NCBI GenBank assembly: GCA_007122045.1
Contig: SKJM01000139.1
Location: 1 to 5,384 of the forward strand
DNA: 5,384 nucleotides
Source: Planctomycetales bacterium
GTDB taxonomy: Bacteria; Planctomycetota; Planctomycetia; Pirellulales; Thermoguttaceae
Reading direction: 5' to 3'
Shown here: one piece after another, positions 1 through 5,384 of the stretch
Layout of the letters: each line of letters begins with the position of its first letter
Position numbering within the stretch: position 1 is the stretch's first letter
Notes under the pieces: generated by a model
What the model saw: only the letters and a program-made list of their open reading frames with translations
What the model was told of the DNA's origin: nothing
Databases searched by the model: none
Translations under genes and position numbers: made by a program

Positions 1-222
1 GCCCATCATGAACTCGCCCGCCGGGATCAGAACCAGCTTCATGCCAATCGAGTTGGTGATCTCGACCGGCACCCCCGCCGCCTTGGCGGCCTCGTGCTGA
101 GCCGGGCTCAATCGGGCCGTGGCAGGATCGGCATCGGCCCGTTCAGCCGACGGGCCGCAACCGGCAAGCGATGCGGCCATTACAGTCGCGAGACACAACT
201 TCGCCCAACTTTTCACGTTCAT
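1..222 (-). CDS. FGE-sulfatase (SUMF1) family lipoprotein, N-terminal part
   Basis: Partial gene read leftward: the start codon is at 222-220 and the frame stays open to the window edge (74 codons seen). The N-terminus is a lipoprotein signal peptide: K4 and K8, then a hydrophobic stretch, then the lipobox L19-A20-G21-C22. The mature protein would be lipid-anchored at Cys22. A low-complexity Ala-rich linker follows. Residues 55-74 read ITNSIGMKLVLIPAGEFMMG, the typical opening of the formylglycine-generating enzyme / SUMF1-like domain abundant in planctomycetes. A strong Shine-Dalgarno GGGAGGTG (234-227) lies 4 nt from the ATG and supports this start. Authentic FGEs convert a sulfatase Cys to formylglycine, but many bacterial relatives have other or unknown roles. 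The catalytic part lies outside the window, so activity cannot be judged. Family assignment is confident; function is open. Confidence 0.88.
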   Translation of the reverse strand, partial: MNVKSWAKLCLATVMAASLAGCGPSAERADADPATARLSPAQHEAAKAAGVPVEITNSIGMKLVLIPAGEFMMG

Positions 223-300
223 GCGGCACCTCCCTTTCGGTTGCCAGGGGGGCGCGAACACCTCGGGGCCGCCCCCAGTGGACAGCCCACTTACCCCCTG

Positions 301-329
301 AGTTTACCTCTCAAGGCACCCTGCAACAA
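301..329 (-). promoter_or_regulatory. weak sigma70-like promoter candidate for the FGE-family gene
   Basis: On the minus strand TTGTTG (329-324) is separated by 17 nt from TAAACT (306-301). The first shares three and the second four of six consensus bases. Transcription would start near 294 and leave a leader of about 70 nt before the ATG at 222. The position fits, but the match is weak and could be chance. Confidence 0.25.
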
Positions 330-426
330 GCCGCCTCATCCTGCTGGCCGCCCAGTTCCTCGGCCAGCAAAACGGCGCTGGGGTTGCCTGGGGTTTGCCA
401 AGTTGACCGACCGTGCCGCTGACACA

Positions 427-462
427 CCAGTCCGAGCGCCACTTCCACACGTTCCCATGCAT
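427..462 (-). pseudogene. remnant of an FGE-sulfatase-type domain
   Basis: Read on the minus strand, 462-427 encodes MHGNVWKWRSDW. This closely matches the hallmark MHGNVWEWCxDW block of FGE/SUMF1-family domains, with Lys for the usual Glu and Arg for the usual Cys. The reading frame is open from about 642 to 304, but residues on either side do not continue the family pattern. The expected GLYD just before the block and the RVLRGGSW-type block after it are absent. It lies upstream of, and in the same direction as, the FGE-family lipoprotein gene at the left edge. The likeliest origin is debris of a tandem duplicate or of a deleted neighbouring FGE gene. A chance match over this length is unlikely but cannot be excluded without a profile search. 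Confidence 0.5.
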
Positions 463-824
463 CTGCCGACCGTCTTGCGGCATGTGGAGCGGAACCGCAT
501 CCGCGCGAACACTGGGGCAACCAGCGGATCTCATCCGAGCAGTCCGGGAAACTGACCTGCGTCGAGATCGACGAGCTTCCTGGCGACCTTCTGATTCTGC
601 CCTCTGGCGAATCAGCGCATGGAGAGTACGTCGATGCGGCAATCGGCTGCCGTCTTCGGGCTGGCCGGGACGGCCTGCCAGGGGCTTCCTCGGGTACCAA
701 CTGCACCGACGTCAGGCCCCTTTCCCGCCTGCACCCCCTTGACCTGCCAGTCTCTCCTGACTACGCTTGAGTTCTGGGGGAAGAATCGATTTTCCCTTAT
801 TATCCCTCACACAACGGCCGCTCC

Positions 825-830
825 GGGAGA
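825..830 (+). promoter_or_regulatory. ribosome binding site that fixes the oxidoreductase start
   Basis: GGGAGA lies 7 nt before the ATG at 838. The same frame is open upstream to an ATG at 619, which would add 73 residues. Those residues resemble no part of the family, and they would bury the twin-arginine motif that must sit near the N-terminus. The Shine-Dalgarno and the signal peptide together select 838. Confidence 0.7.
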
Positions 831-837
831 CAACGCC

Positions 838-2145
838 ATGGCACACCATCGGTATCCGACGACACGCAGGCATTTTCTGAAGACCGCGGCCGCCGGCATG
901 GCCGCGCCGGGGCTCATTCCGGGTTCGGCGCTGGGCAACGACGGGCAGGCCGCCGCGAGCGAGCGGATTGCGGTGGGCGTCATCGGCACGGGCAAGATTT
1001 CCAACGACTACCATATTCCCAGCCTCGCCCGGGAGCCCGATGCCCAGGTAGTGGCCGTGTGCGACGTCGACACGACCCGCCGCGAGCACGCGCAGCGCCG
1101 CGTGAACGACTACGCCGGCCGGCAGGCGAACGCCCCCGCGTGCTCCGCCTACAACGACTTCCGCGAAATCATCGGCCGCGACGACATCGACGCCGTGGTC
1201 ATCGCCACGCCCGACCACTGGCACACGATCCCCATCGTCGAGGCGTGCAAGGCGGGCAAGGACGTGTACTGCGAGAAGCCGCTCACGCTCACCATCGCCG
1301 GCGCGAAACGGTGCATCGACGCGGTGCGGAAGCACAAGCGGGTGCTGCAAACCGGCAGCCAGCAGCGATCGAACGTGTTCGGCCCGTTCCAGCGGGCGGT
1401 CGAGTTGATTCGCAGCGGACGCATCGGCGACGTGAAAACGATCACCGTGGGCGTGGGCGGCCCGAGCCGCTGGTGCGACCTGCCCGAGGAAGCGATGGAG
1501 CCGGGCCTCGACTGGGACCTGTGGCTGGGCCAGGCCCCGATGCGCCCGTACCACTCGGTGCTGAGCCCGCGCGGCGTGCACAACCACTTCCCCGCGTGGC
1601 GAGCCTACCGCGAATACTCCGGCGGCGGCCACACCGACATGGGCGCCCACCACTACGACATCGCCCAGTGGGCGCTCGACATGGACGCCTCCGGCCCGGT
1701 CGAAATCATCCCGCCGGAAGATGAGAAAGCCACCAGCGGCGTCAAATACATCTATGCCAACGGCGTGGAGATGACGCACGGCGGCCCACAGGGCTGCGTG
1801 TTCACCGGCACGAAGGGTACGCTGCACATCGGGCGCGGCGTGCTCAAGAGCGATCCGGAGAAGCTGGCGACCGATCCGCTCGGCCCCGGCGACGTGCAGT
1901 TGCCGCGTTCGCCGGGCCATCACCGCAACTGGCTCGACTGCATCAAGACGCGCGAGCGCCCGGTGGCCGACGTCGAAGCCGGCGCCCGCACCGTTACCGT
2001 GTGCCACCTGGGCAACCTGGCCTACTGGCACCGGCGCGCGCTGAAGTGGGACCCCGAGCGCTGGCAGTTTCCCGGCGACGCCGAAGCCAACACCTGGCGC
2101 GACCGCGACCGCCGCGATCCCTGGCAGTTGCCGACCGTGGGATAA
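838..2145 (+). CDS. Gfo/Idh/MocA-family oxidoreductase with Tat signal
   Basis: A complete 435-residue NAD(P)-dependent oxidoreductase of the Gfo/Idh/MocA superfamily, whose members mostly act on sugars, inositols and related polyols. The N-terminus carries a twin-arginine export motif, TRRHFLK (residues 9-15), then a hydrophobic stretch rich in Ala and Gly. The protein is therefore probably exported folded, with cofactor bound, as is common for planctomycete members. The Rossmann domain starts at residue 44 (IAVGVIGTGKIS), with the first strand and the Gly-rich loop, and VVAVCDVD (71-78) ends in the acidic residue expected at the second strand. The family motif CEKPLT is at 145-150, with Glu146-Lys147-Pro148. 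The C-terminal substrate domain contains GGHTDMGAHHYDIAQWAL (263-280), which holds the usual conserved His and Asp residues. The ending RRDPWQLPTVG resembles family C-termini. The substrate cannot be read from sequence. The gene stands alone, with no co-directional partner nearby. Confidence 0.93.
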   Translation: MAHHRYPTTRRHFLKTAAAGMAAPGLIPGSALGNDGQAAASERIAVGVIGTGKISNDYHIPSLAREPDAQVVAVCDVDTTRREHAQRRVNDYAGRQANAPACSAYNDFREIIGRDDIDAVVIATPDHWHTIPIVEACKAGKDVYCEKPLTLTIAGAKRCIDAVRKHKRVLQTGSQQRSNVFGPFQRAVELIRSGRIGDVKTITVGVGGPSRWCDLPEEAMEPGLDWDLWLGQAPMRPYHSVLSPRGVHNHFPAWRAYREYSGGGHTDMGAHHYDIAQWALDMDASGPVEIIPPEDEKATSGVKYIYANGVEMTHGGPQGCVFTGTKGTLHIGRGVLKSDPEKLATDPLGPGDVQLPRSPGHHRNWLDCIKTRERPVADVEAGARTVTVCHLGNLAYWHRRALKWDPERWQFPGDAEANTWRDRDRRDPWQLPTVG

Positions 2146-2334
2146 CGGCATCGAGCGCCTGGTTGGGTACGGGACCCGCTGCTCGCTTAGCCTGTCGCGG
2201 CTGGTCCAGGTGACCGAGACCGAGCAGGTCCAGGTGCACATCCTCAGCACGCACGCTGGTGCATCACACCAACCCGATCCGCGCAAGTAGGAGGACTCAC
2301 GGCCGTTTGCCGTAAGTCCTTTGCTGGTAGGAAA
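2146..2334. other. convergent spacer with a coding-like tail
   Basis: This spacer lies between the rightward oxidoreductase gene and the leftward tRNA. A plus-strand frame different from the oxidoreductase frame is open from inside that gene to a TAG at 2288-2290. Its last 30 or so codons (from 2192) are mostly G- or C-ending and read LSRLVQVTETEQVQVHIL and onward. No start or ribosome-binding site is apparent and the family is not recognised. It may be the tail of a lost gene or merely GC-biased noise. Confidence 0.35.
2292..2320. terminator. strong hairpin between convergent transcripts
   Basis: The arms AGGACTCACGGC (2292-2303) and GCCGTAAGTCCT (2309-2320) form a 12-bp stem with one mismatch and a 5-nt loop, CGTTT. 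The hairpin sits between the oxidoreductase stop at 2145 and the tRNA 3' end at 2335, where converging transcripts would both need to stop. Neither side has a proper U-tract (only TT after the right arm), so it is not a classical intrinsic terminator. It may instead act as a transcript-end stabiliser. The structure is visible; its role is inferred. Confidence 0.5.
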
Positions 2335-2417
2335 TACCGGAGGTGGGACTTGAACCCACACCTGGTTGCCCAGACTGGATTTTGAATCCAGCGCGTCTGC
2401 CATTCCGCCACTCCGGC
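2335..2417 (-). tRNA. tRNA-Leu (anticodon CAA)
   Basis: An 83-nt class II tRNA read leftward. The acceptor arms GCCGGAG and CUCCGGU pair with a G-U at the end, followed by discriminator A at 2335. The anticodon stem CUGGA/UCCAG encloses loop UUCAAAA, placing anticodon CAA at 2384-2382, which reads UUG leucine codons. The long variable arm typical of leucine tRNAs is present as CUGG-GCAA-CCAG. The T arm is GUGGG-UUCAAGU-CCCAC. The 3' CCA is not encoded and must be added after transcription. No integrase or repeated tRNA end is visible nearby, so there is no sign that the gene is an occupied integration site. Confidence 0.96.
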
Positions 2418-2427
2418 AAAGCCTTCA

Positions 2428-2433
2428 TTTATA
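2428..2433 (-). promoter_or_regulatory. -10 element candidate for tRNA-Leu
   Basis: On the minus strand TATAAA (2433-2428) lies 10 nt upstream of the mature 5' end at 2417, so transcription would begin just before the tRNA. The surrounding bases are distinctly AT-rich against a GC-rich background. No convincing -35 hexamer sits at 16-18 nt. Confidence 0.35.
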
Positions 2434-2469
2434 GAGATTTTCTTGATTCCGCTTCCGGCGCCCAGCCCG

Positions 2470-2491
2470 ACTGTTGAAAGAACTGTTGAAA
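2470..2491. repeat. short tandem direct repeat ACTGTTGAAA x2
   Basis: Two exact copies of ACTGTTGAAA start 12 bp apart, about 55 bp upstream of the tRNA 5' end. The size and spacing would suit a binding site lying on one face of the helix, but two copies may also be incidental. No function can be assigned. Confidence 0.35.
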
Positions 2492-2864
2492 CTCTCCCGA
2501 GGGGGTACCGAATCAGCCCGAGGTGTCTGGTGCGCTGGATTAGGATCCCGCCACAAACCATGGGCGATTTCGTCCGCGTCCAGGTCCACGTAATGGGGAT
2601 ATGTGCGGTTTCGGGTGTCGTCCGGTCGTGAAGGCTAGCATGACGCCTTCATTTTCCCGCCGGGCGCCGGTCGTGTCAAGCAGGGGGGCGGTGAAGAAAA
2701 GCCGGGCCTCCAGGCGGCCGCCTCGCGGGCGTTTGGCAGCCGGGTCGATGGTCGATACGTCGGGGCGGGGCGGCCGTTTCGGGGCGTCCCGGGGCGTTTT
2801 CGACCGTGCTATGCCACACGGGGGTCTCAGAACGGGGTCGGGGGCGGAGTTTCCTGGAAAAGCC

Positions 2865-2893
2865 TTGCTTTGCCGATGCCAGTCTGGTATAGT
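2865..2893 (+). promoter_or_regulatory. sigma70-type promoter with extended -10
   Basis: TTGCTT (2865-2870), a 17-nt spacer and TATAGT (2888-2893) form a good promoter layout. TGG immediately before the -10 makes an extended -10 element. Transcription would start near 2900, reading rightward into the decayed ABC-transporter region and possibly on to the peptidase gene. It may be the old promoter of the degraded operon. No intact gene follows for about 800 bp. Confidence 0.5.
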
Positions 2894-3304
2894 CGCGCAA
2901 GGGCCCCCTTTTCTGGCCCACTCTTCATTCCGACCTTCCGGGCCTTGGGGCCCCCGCTTTTCGATGCTCCACCCCTCCCTGATTCACGCGGTCAGGCAGA
3001 TGTGCGCACGTGGCCGAGGAGCATTTCGGCGATGCCGTCATCCAGGGCGCCCGCGACTTGCGGTTGACCAGCCTAGTGGAGTGTTTGCAGGCCGCCTGGA
3101 CGCCCGACCTGGGCGAGCCGCCCCGCGGCCGGGAGCCGGATGGCCAGGCGGGCATAATTGGTTTCGGATTGCTTGGTGTCACTCATTCTTTACCGCGTAC
3201 CCGTCCTTCCCGACTTCCACAAGGTGCCCGAGGCGGTGCGCCAAGCCGTGGCCGGACGGCCGATTGTTCCGGCGGCGCAGCCAGGGGCAGAAGTGGGGGG
3301 GTGC
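2894..3304 (+). other. region behind the promoter without a recognisable gene
   Basis: The stretch between the promoter-like sequence and the ABC ATPase remnant has no intact gene. A frame starting with GTG at 3010 reads VAEEHFGDAVIQGARDLR and onward with coding-like composition for about 50 codons. A second frame reads PDFHKVPEAVRQAVAGR near 3210-3260. Neither is recognised, and both lose coherence. They may be debris of the gene that once preceded the ABC ATPase, but this is inference only. Confidence 0.35.
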
Positions 3305-3619
3305 GGCGTGGACCTCGAAATACCGCGAGGGTCGGTGGTCGGATTGCTGGGCAAGTAATCGTTGCCGAAACAACCGTCGCCGCCTCGTGGCGCCAGCGGG
3401 CTGTGGCAATGCTCGTGCTTGCTGTCATCGCCGTCATCGCATCGATCGGACTCCATCGACTCGCCGTGCGCCGATGGTGCCGGATCGATTTTGACCGTGA
3501 GCGTTTGCTTCCTCGGGAGCGTATTCCGCGAAGACAACCCGCACGCAGCGGACGCGACCGTTGACATGGAACCCCTCTCGCTCGAAGATATCTTCCTGGA
3601 GATGCATTATGCTGGGTAG
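3305..3619 (+). pseudogene. decayed ABC transporter ATP-binding protein
   Basis: At 3305-3355 the frame reads GVDLEIPRGSVVGLLGK, the segment that leads into Walker A in ABC-2-type ATPases. A TAA stop (3356-3358) falls exactly where the rest of the P-loop, NGAGKTT, should follow. Further along the same frame, just before the TAG at 3617-3619, comes MEPLSLEDIFLEMHYAG, which resembles the usual extreme C-terminus (SLEDIF...) of such ATPases. Walker A completion, Q-loop, signature LSGGQ, Walker B and H-loop are all missing. Only about 105 codons separate the two ends, against roughly 220-300 residues for an intact protein. In another frame, 3403-3462 encodes a strongly hydrophobic stretch, VAMLVLAVIAVIASIGLHRL, perhaps a relic of the partner permease. 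This is best read as an internally deleted and rearranged ABC ATPase gene. Confidence 0.6.
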
Positions 3620-3698
3620 ACCGGTTCAGCGGGCTCTGGGGGGGGAAGCCGATAGCCGAAACATGGACCATGTCAGTTATTACCGAGAAGTTTACCAC

Positions 3699-4553
3699 AT
3701 GGGGGATCTCATCTGGGGTTTGCTGATCCTGGCCTCACTGGCGGCCCTGCTGTTCTGGGGCGCGGTTCGCTTGGCCCGGCGGGGCTCGGCTTGGACCTCA
3801 ACCGCCCTGGCCGTGGTGGTTGCAGGCTTCCTGGTCGTGTTCGGGCTGACAGTGCACGGCAAGCTGGTGGTCGCGCACTGGCTGCCCCTATCGAATGCCA
3901 TCATCCTGGGAAACGGCTTCCCGCTGGGCGCCGCGGTGCTGGCCGGCGTGGCGGCCGGCCGGCGGTCGATACCCGTTTGGCGGCGCACCGTCCTGGGCGC
4001 GGGCCTGCTGGCCGGGGCCTGGTGGTCGGTCCTGGTCAACCTCCTGCCGGGCTCGCTCCCCTCCGCCGACCGTTGGACGCCGGACGGCGTGTGCCTGCAA
4101 TCGAGCGAGGCCTCGTGCAGCCCGGCGGCGGCGGCCACACTGCTGCGGCATCACGGCATCGAGGCGAGCGAGGCCGAGATGATGCGGCTGTGCCTCACCC
4201 GGCGCGGCGGCTCGCCGTCGCTGGGGCTGTACCGCGGGCTGAAGTTGAAGACGCGGGGCACCCCCTGGCGCGTCGAAGTGGTTCGCGGAACGCCCGACGA
4301 ACTCCGCCGCGACCTTGCCACCCCGGTGCTGCTGCGGATGCGCCTCCGCCGGGAGCCGACCACCGCCGCGCGGCTGCTCGGATGGACCGGGCTGGTGGCC
4401 GAGCCGGGCCATGCCGTGGTGCTCTACGAGGCCACCGCCGACGGCCGCCTGCTGGTGGGCGACCCGGCCTCGGGCAAGGGCACGTGGCCGGCCGCCGACT
4501 TCCTCCCCCACTGGCGCGGCGAAGGGCTGCGCCTCGTCGAGCGATCGCCGTAG
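3699..4553 (+). CDS. membrane-bound C39-like cysteine peptidase
   Basis: A 284-residue protein with an N-terminal membrane part and a C-terminal papain-like domain. Hydrophobic segments lie at about 3-22, 33-52, 62-86 and 97-117. The Arg clusters (24-28, 88-96) follow segments 1 and 3, so by the positive-inside rule the C-terminal domain should face outside the cytoplasm. The domain matches peptidase family C39: Gln134 (oxyanion hole) six residues before catalytic Cys140 in the SCSPAAAATLL block, His238 in GHAVVLY and Asp255 in GDPASGKGTW. CSPAA replaces the DCGPA of bacteriocin exporters. The ATG at 3699 was chosen because it begins right before the first helix. In-frame ATGs at 3663 and 3609 and a TTG at 3561 are alternatives, and the ribosome-binding site (GAGAAG, 3685-3690) is weak. 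Substrate unknown. No intact ABC exporter or leader peptide is nearby. Domain call good, start moderate. Confidence 0.8.
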   Translation: MGDLIWGLLILASLAALLFWGAVRLARRGSAWTSTALAVVVAGFLVVFGLTVHGKLVVAHWLPLSNAIILGNGFPLGAAVLAGVAAGRRSIPVWRRTVLGAGLLAGAWWSVLVNLLPGSLPSADRWTPDGVCLQSSEASCSPAAAATLLRHHGIEASEAEMMRLCLTRRGGSPSLGLYRGLKLKTRGTPWRVEVVRGTPDELRRDLATPVLLRMRLRREPTTAARLLGWTGLVAEPGHAVVLYEATADGRLLVGDPASGKGTWPAADFLPHWRGEGLRLVERSP

Positions 4554-4605
4554 GGCCGGCTTCTTGCAGGACGCGTGAAACGAACCAGAAACCTCCCGTG
4601 CCTGC

Positions 4606-4634
4606 TTCCGCACAGCTTGGCAACATGGTATGCT
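4606..4634 (+). promoter_or_regulatory. promoter candidate for the SGNH hydrolase gene
   Basis: TATGCT (4629-4634) is preceded by TGG, giving an extended -10 of the same shape as the one at 2885-2893. The -35 position at 17 nt holds TTCCGC (4606-4611), a poor match. Transcription would start near 4641, leaving a leader of about 40 nt. It implies that the hydrolase can be transcribed independently of the peptidase 130 bp upstream. Confidence 0.4.
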
Positions 4635-4682
4635 GGCGCGGGTTGGGAAAAGCCTCTGAAACCACGTACCGGGAGAAGAACC

Positions 4683-5384
4683 ATGTTGCGGAAAACCTGG
4701 CGATGCTTGCTGTTGGTGTGGGTTGCCGGAATGCTCCCCGTTGCCGCTTGGGGCTCGGACGAAGCAGCCCGGCCCGCGTGGGTGGAACCGATGCGAAAGG
4801 TCCACGCGCGGTTCACCGGCCAGAAGGGAACGCTGGCCCAATTCGGCGACTCCATTACGGTGACCCTGGCCTTCTGGACGCCCATGCTGTACGCGGCGCC
4901 CAAGAATATGGACGAGGCCACCGCGGCCGACTACGCGCTGGTGAAGGACTACCTGCAGGAGAAGTGCTGGCGGCAGTGGAAGGGGCCCGAGTTCGGCAGC
5001 GCCGGCCGCATGACCATCCGCTGGGCGCACGAGAACGTCGACGACTGGCTCCGGCGGATGAACCCGGAGGTGGCGCTGATTATGTTCGGCACGAACGACC
5101 TGAACGCAATGGAGGTCGAGGAGTACGAGCAGAAGACGCGGGAGGTGGTGCGCAAGTGCCTCGCCAACGGGACGGTGGTCATCCTGAGCACGATCCCGCC
5201 GCGGCACGGGCGGCTGGAGAAGGCGCAGGAGTTCGCCGAGGCCGTCCGCCGGGTGGGGCGAGACCTGAACGTGCCGGTGTGCGACTACCTGGCCGCCATC
5301 CTCCGCCGCCGGCCCGACGACTGGGACGGTACGCTGGAGAAGTTCCGGCCCCGCGAAGGCTACGACGTGCTCACACTCGTCGCC
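4683..5384 (+). CDS. secreted SGNH/GDSL-family hydrolase, N-terminal part
   Basis: The first 234 codons of a gene that continues past the right edge. The start is supported by Shine-Dalgarno GGGAG (4671-4675) 7 nt upstream. A Sec signal peptide is clear: R3-K4-R7, hydrophobic core about 8-21, and a likely cleavage after A22-W23-G24. SGNH family blocks are visible. Block I is LAQFGDSIT (51-59) with nucleophile Ser57, and block III is MFGTNDL (134-140) with Asn138. Gly108 in FGSAGRM is a candidate for the block II glycine. The C-terminal Asp-x-x-His block is expected beyond the window. The family includes esterases, lipases and carbohydrate acetyl-esterases, so the substrate cannot be named. 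The protein is probably periplasmic or extracellular. It is co-directional with the upstream peptidase gene, but the 129-bp gap and promoter candidate argue against a tight operon. Confidence 0.9.
   Translation, partial: MLRKTWRCLLLVWVAGMLPVAAWGSDEAARPAWVEPMRKVHARFTGQKGTLAQFGDSITVTLAFWTPMLYAAPKNMDEATAADYALVKDYLQEKCWRQWKGPEFGSAGRMTIRWAHENVDDWLRRMNPEVALIMFGTNDLNAMEVEEYEQKTREVVRKCLANGTVVILSTIPPRHGRLEKAQEFAEAVRRVGRDLNVPVCDYLAAILRRRPDDWDGTLEKFRPREGYDVLTLVA

Larger units (their letters stand above)
223..837. other. long divergent spacer without an intact gene
   Basis: This spacer separates the leftward FGE-family gene from the rightward oxidoreductase gene. Several frames are open on both strands, but none has a recognisable domain or a good ribosome-binding site. 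It holds the FGE-type remnant at 427-462 and a weak minus-strand promoter candidate at 301-329. A plus-strand frame open from 423 to 770 looks mildly coding-like around 552-690 (for example VEIDELPGDLLILPSGE) but has no clear start and no recognised family. AT-rich TTATTAT at 797-803, about 35 bp before the oxidoreductase ATG, could be a -10 element for that gene, but no matching -35 is seen. Confidence 0.6.
2418..2864. other. gene-poor spacer between the tRNA and the next promoter
   Basis: No gene is supported here. Open frames exist on both strands, but none has family features, a plausible ribosome-binding site or consistent codon use. A small direct repeat ACTGTTGAAA occurs at 2470-2479 and 2482-2491 (12-bp period). 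A minus-strand stretch near 2560-2600 reads PHYVDLDADEIAHGLWRDPN in one frame and is mildly coding-like, but it is not recognised. Around 2760-2810 the DNA is G-rich, with repeated GGGGCG runs. Confidence 0.5.

Noticed and set aside
619..837. 73-residue N-terminal extension of the oxidoreductase
   Set aside because: It does not resemble the family and would place the twin-arginine motif far from the N-terminus; the ATG at 838 has a good ribosome-binding site.
712..2403. 563-codon open frame on the minus strand
   Set aside because: It is the antisense mirror of the oxidoreductase gene, created by high GC. Its N-terminus (MADALDSKS...) is simply the translated tRNA-Leu.
2335..2417. tRNA gene as an integration site for a mobile element
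   Set aside because: No integrase, no repeated 3' tRNA end and no element-like genes are visible in the flanks.
3130..3158. CATAAT as a -10 element
   Set aside because: The matching -35 position is CGGGAG, and no gene start follows at a sensible distance.
2601..3494. 297-codon plus-strand open frame
   Set aside because: The translation is Arg/Pro/Gly-rich with no domain or ribosome-binding site, and it crosses the promoter candidate and the ABC remnant in a different frame.
3561..3594. Perfect TTGACA -35 hexamer upstream of the peptidase gene
   Set aside because: No acceptable -10 occurs at 16-18 nt (TATCTT lies 22 nt away), and the hexamer falls within the conserved C-terminal coding end of the ABC remnant.
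3888..5207. 439-codon open frame on the minus strand
   Set aside because: It lies opposite both the peptidase and the SGNH hydrolase and is rich in Arg, Pro, Gly and His without any domain; a GC-driven shadow.

Overview
The window looks like chromosomal DNA from a GC-rich planctomycete (Planctomycetota, probably Pirellulales or a relative). This is inferred from protein types and signal sequences only. The supporting types are a Tat-exported Gfo/Idh/MocA-family oxidoreductase, a lipoprotein of the formylglycine-generating-enzyme (SUMF1/FGE) family, a secreted SGNH hydrolase and a membrane-bound C39-like cysteine peptidase. Genes are separated by long, gene-poor spacers, some of which hold recognisable gene debris.

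Layout, left to right. (1) 1-222, minus strand: N-terminal part of an FGE-sulfatase-family lipoprotein that runs off the left edge. (2) 223-837: a 615-bp spacer with no intact gene. On the minus strand it carries a 12-codon scrap of an FGE-type domain (427-462), probably debris of a second, decayed copy. (3) 838-2145, plus: complete Gfo/Idh/MocA oxidoreductase with a twin-arginine signal. (4) 2146-2334: convergent spacer with a coding-like tail and a strong inverted repeat (2292-2320). (5) 2335-2417, minus: tRNA-Leu(CAA). (6) 2418-3304: gene-poor DNA with one good promoter-like sequence (2865-2893). (7) 3305-3619, plus: an internally deleted ABC-transporter ATPase pseudogene, keeping the strand before Walker A and the extreme C-terminus. 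(8) 3699-4553, plus: four-helix membrane protein with a C39-like cysteine peptidase domain. (9) 4683-5384, plus: N-terminal 234 codons of a secreted SGNH/GDSL hydrolase that runs off the right edge.

The intact genes do not form an obvious pathway. Three of the four protein genes (FGE lipoprotein, Tat oxidoreductase, SGNH hydrolase) have export signals. The fourth, the peptidase, is predicted to expose its catalytic domain outside the cytoplasm, so the window is biased to cell-envelope or periplasmic functions. The most notable points are the C39-like peptidase sitting directly behind the wreck of an ABC ATPase gene, and the two independent pieces of gene decay. I found no CRISPR array, insertion sequence, integrase or rRNA, and no convincing evidence of a wholly new multi-gene system.
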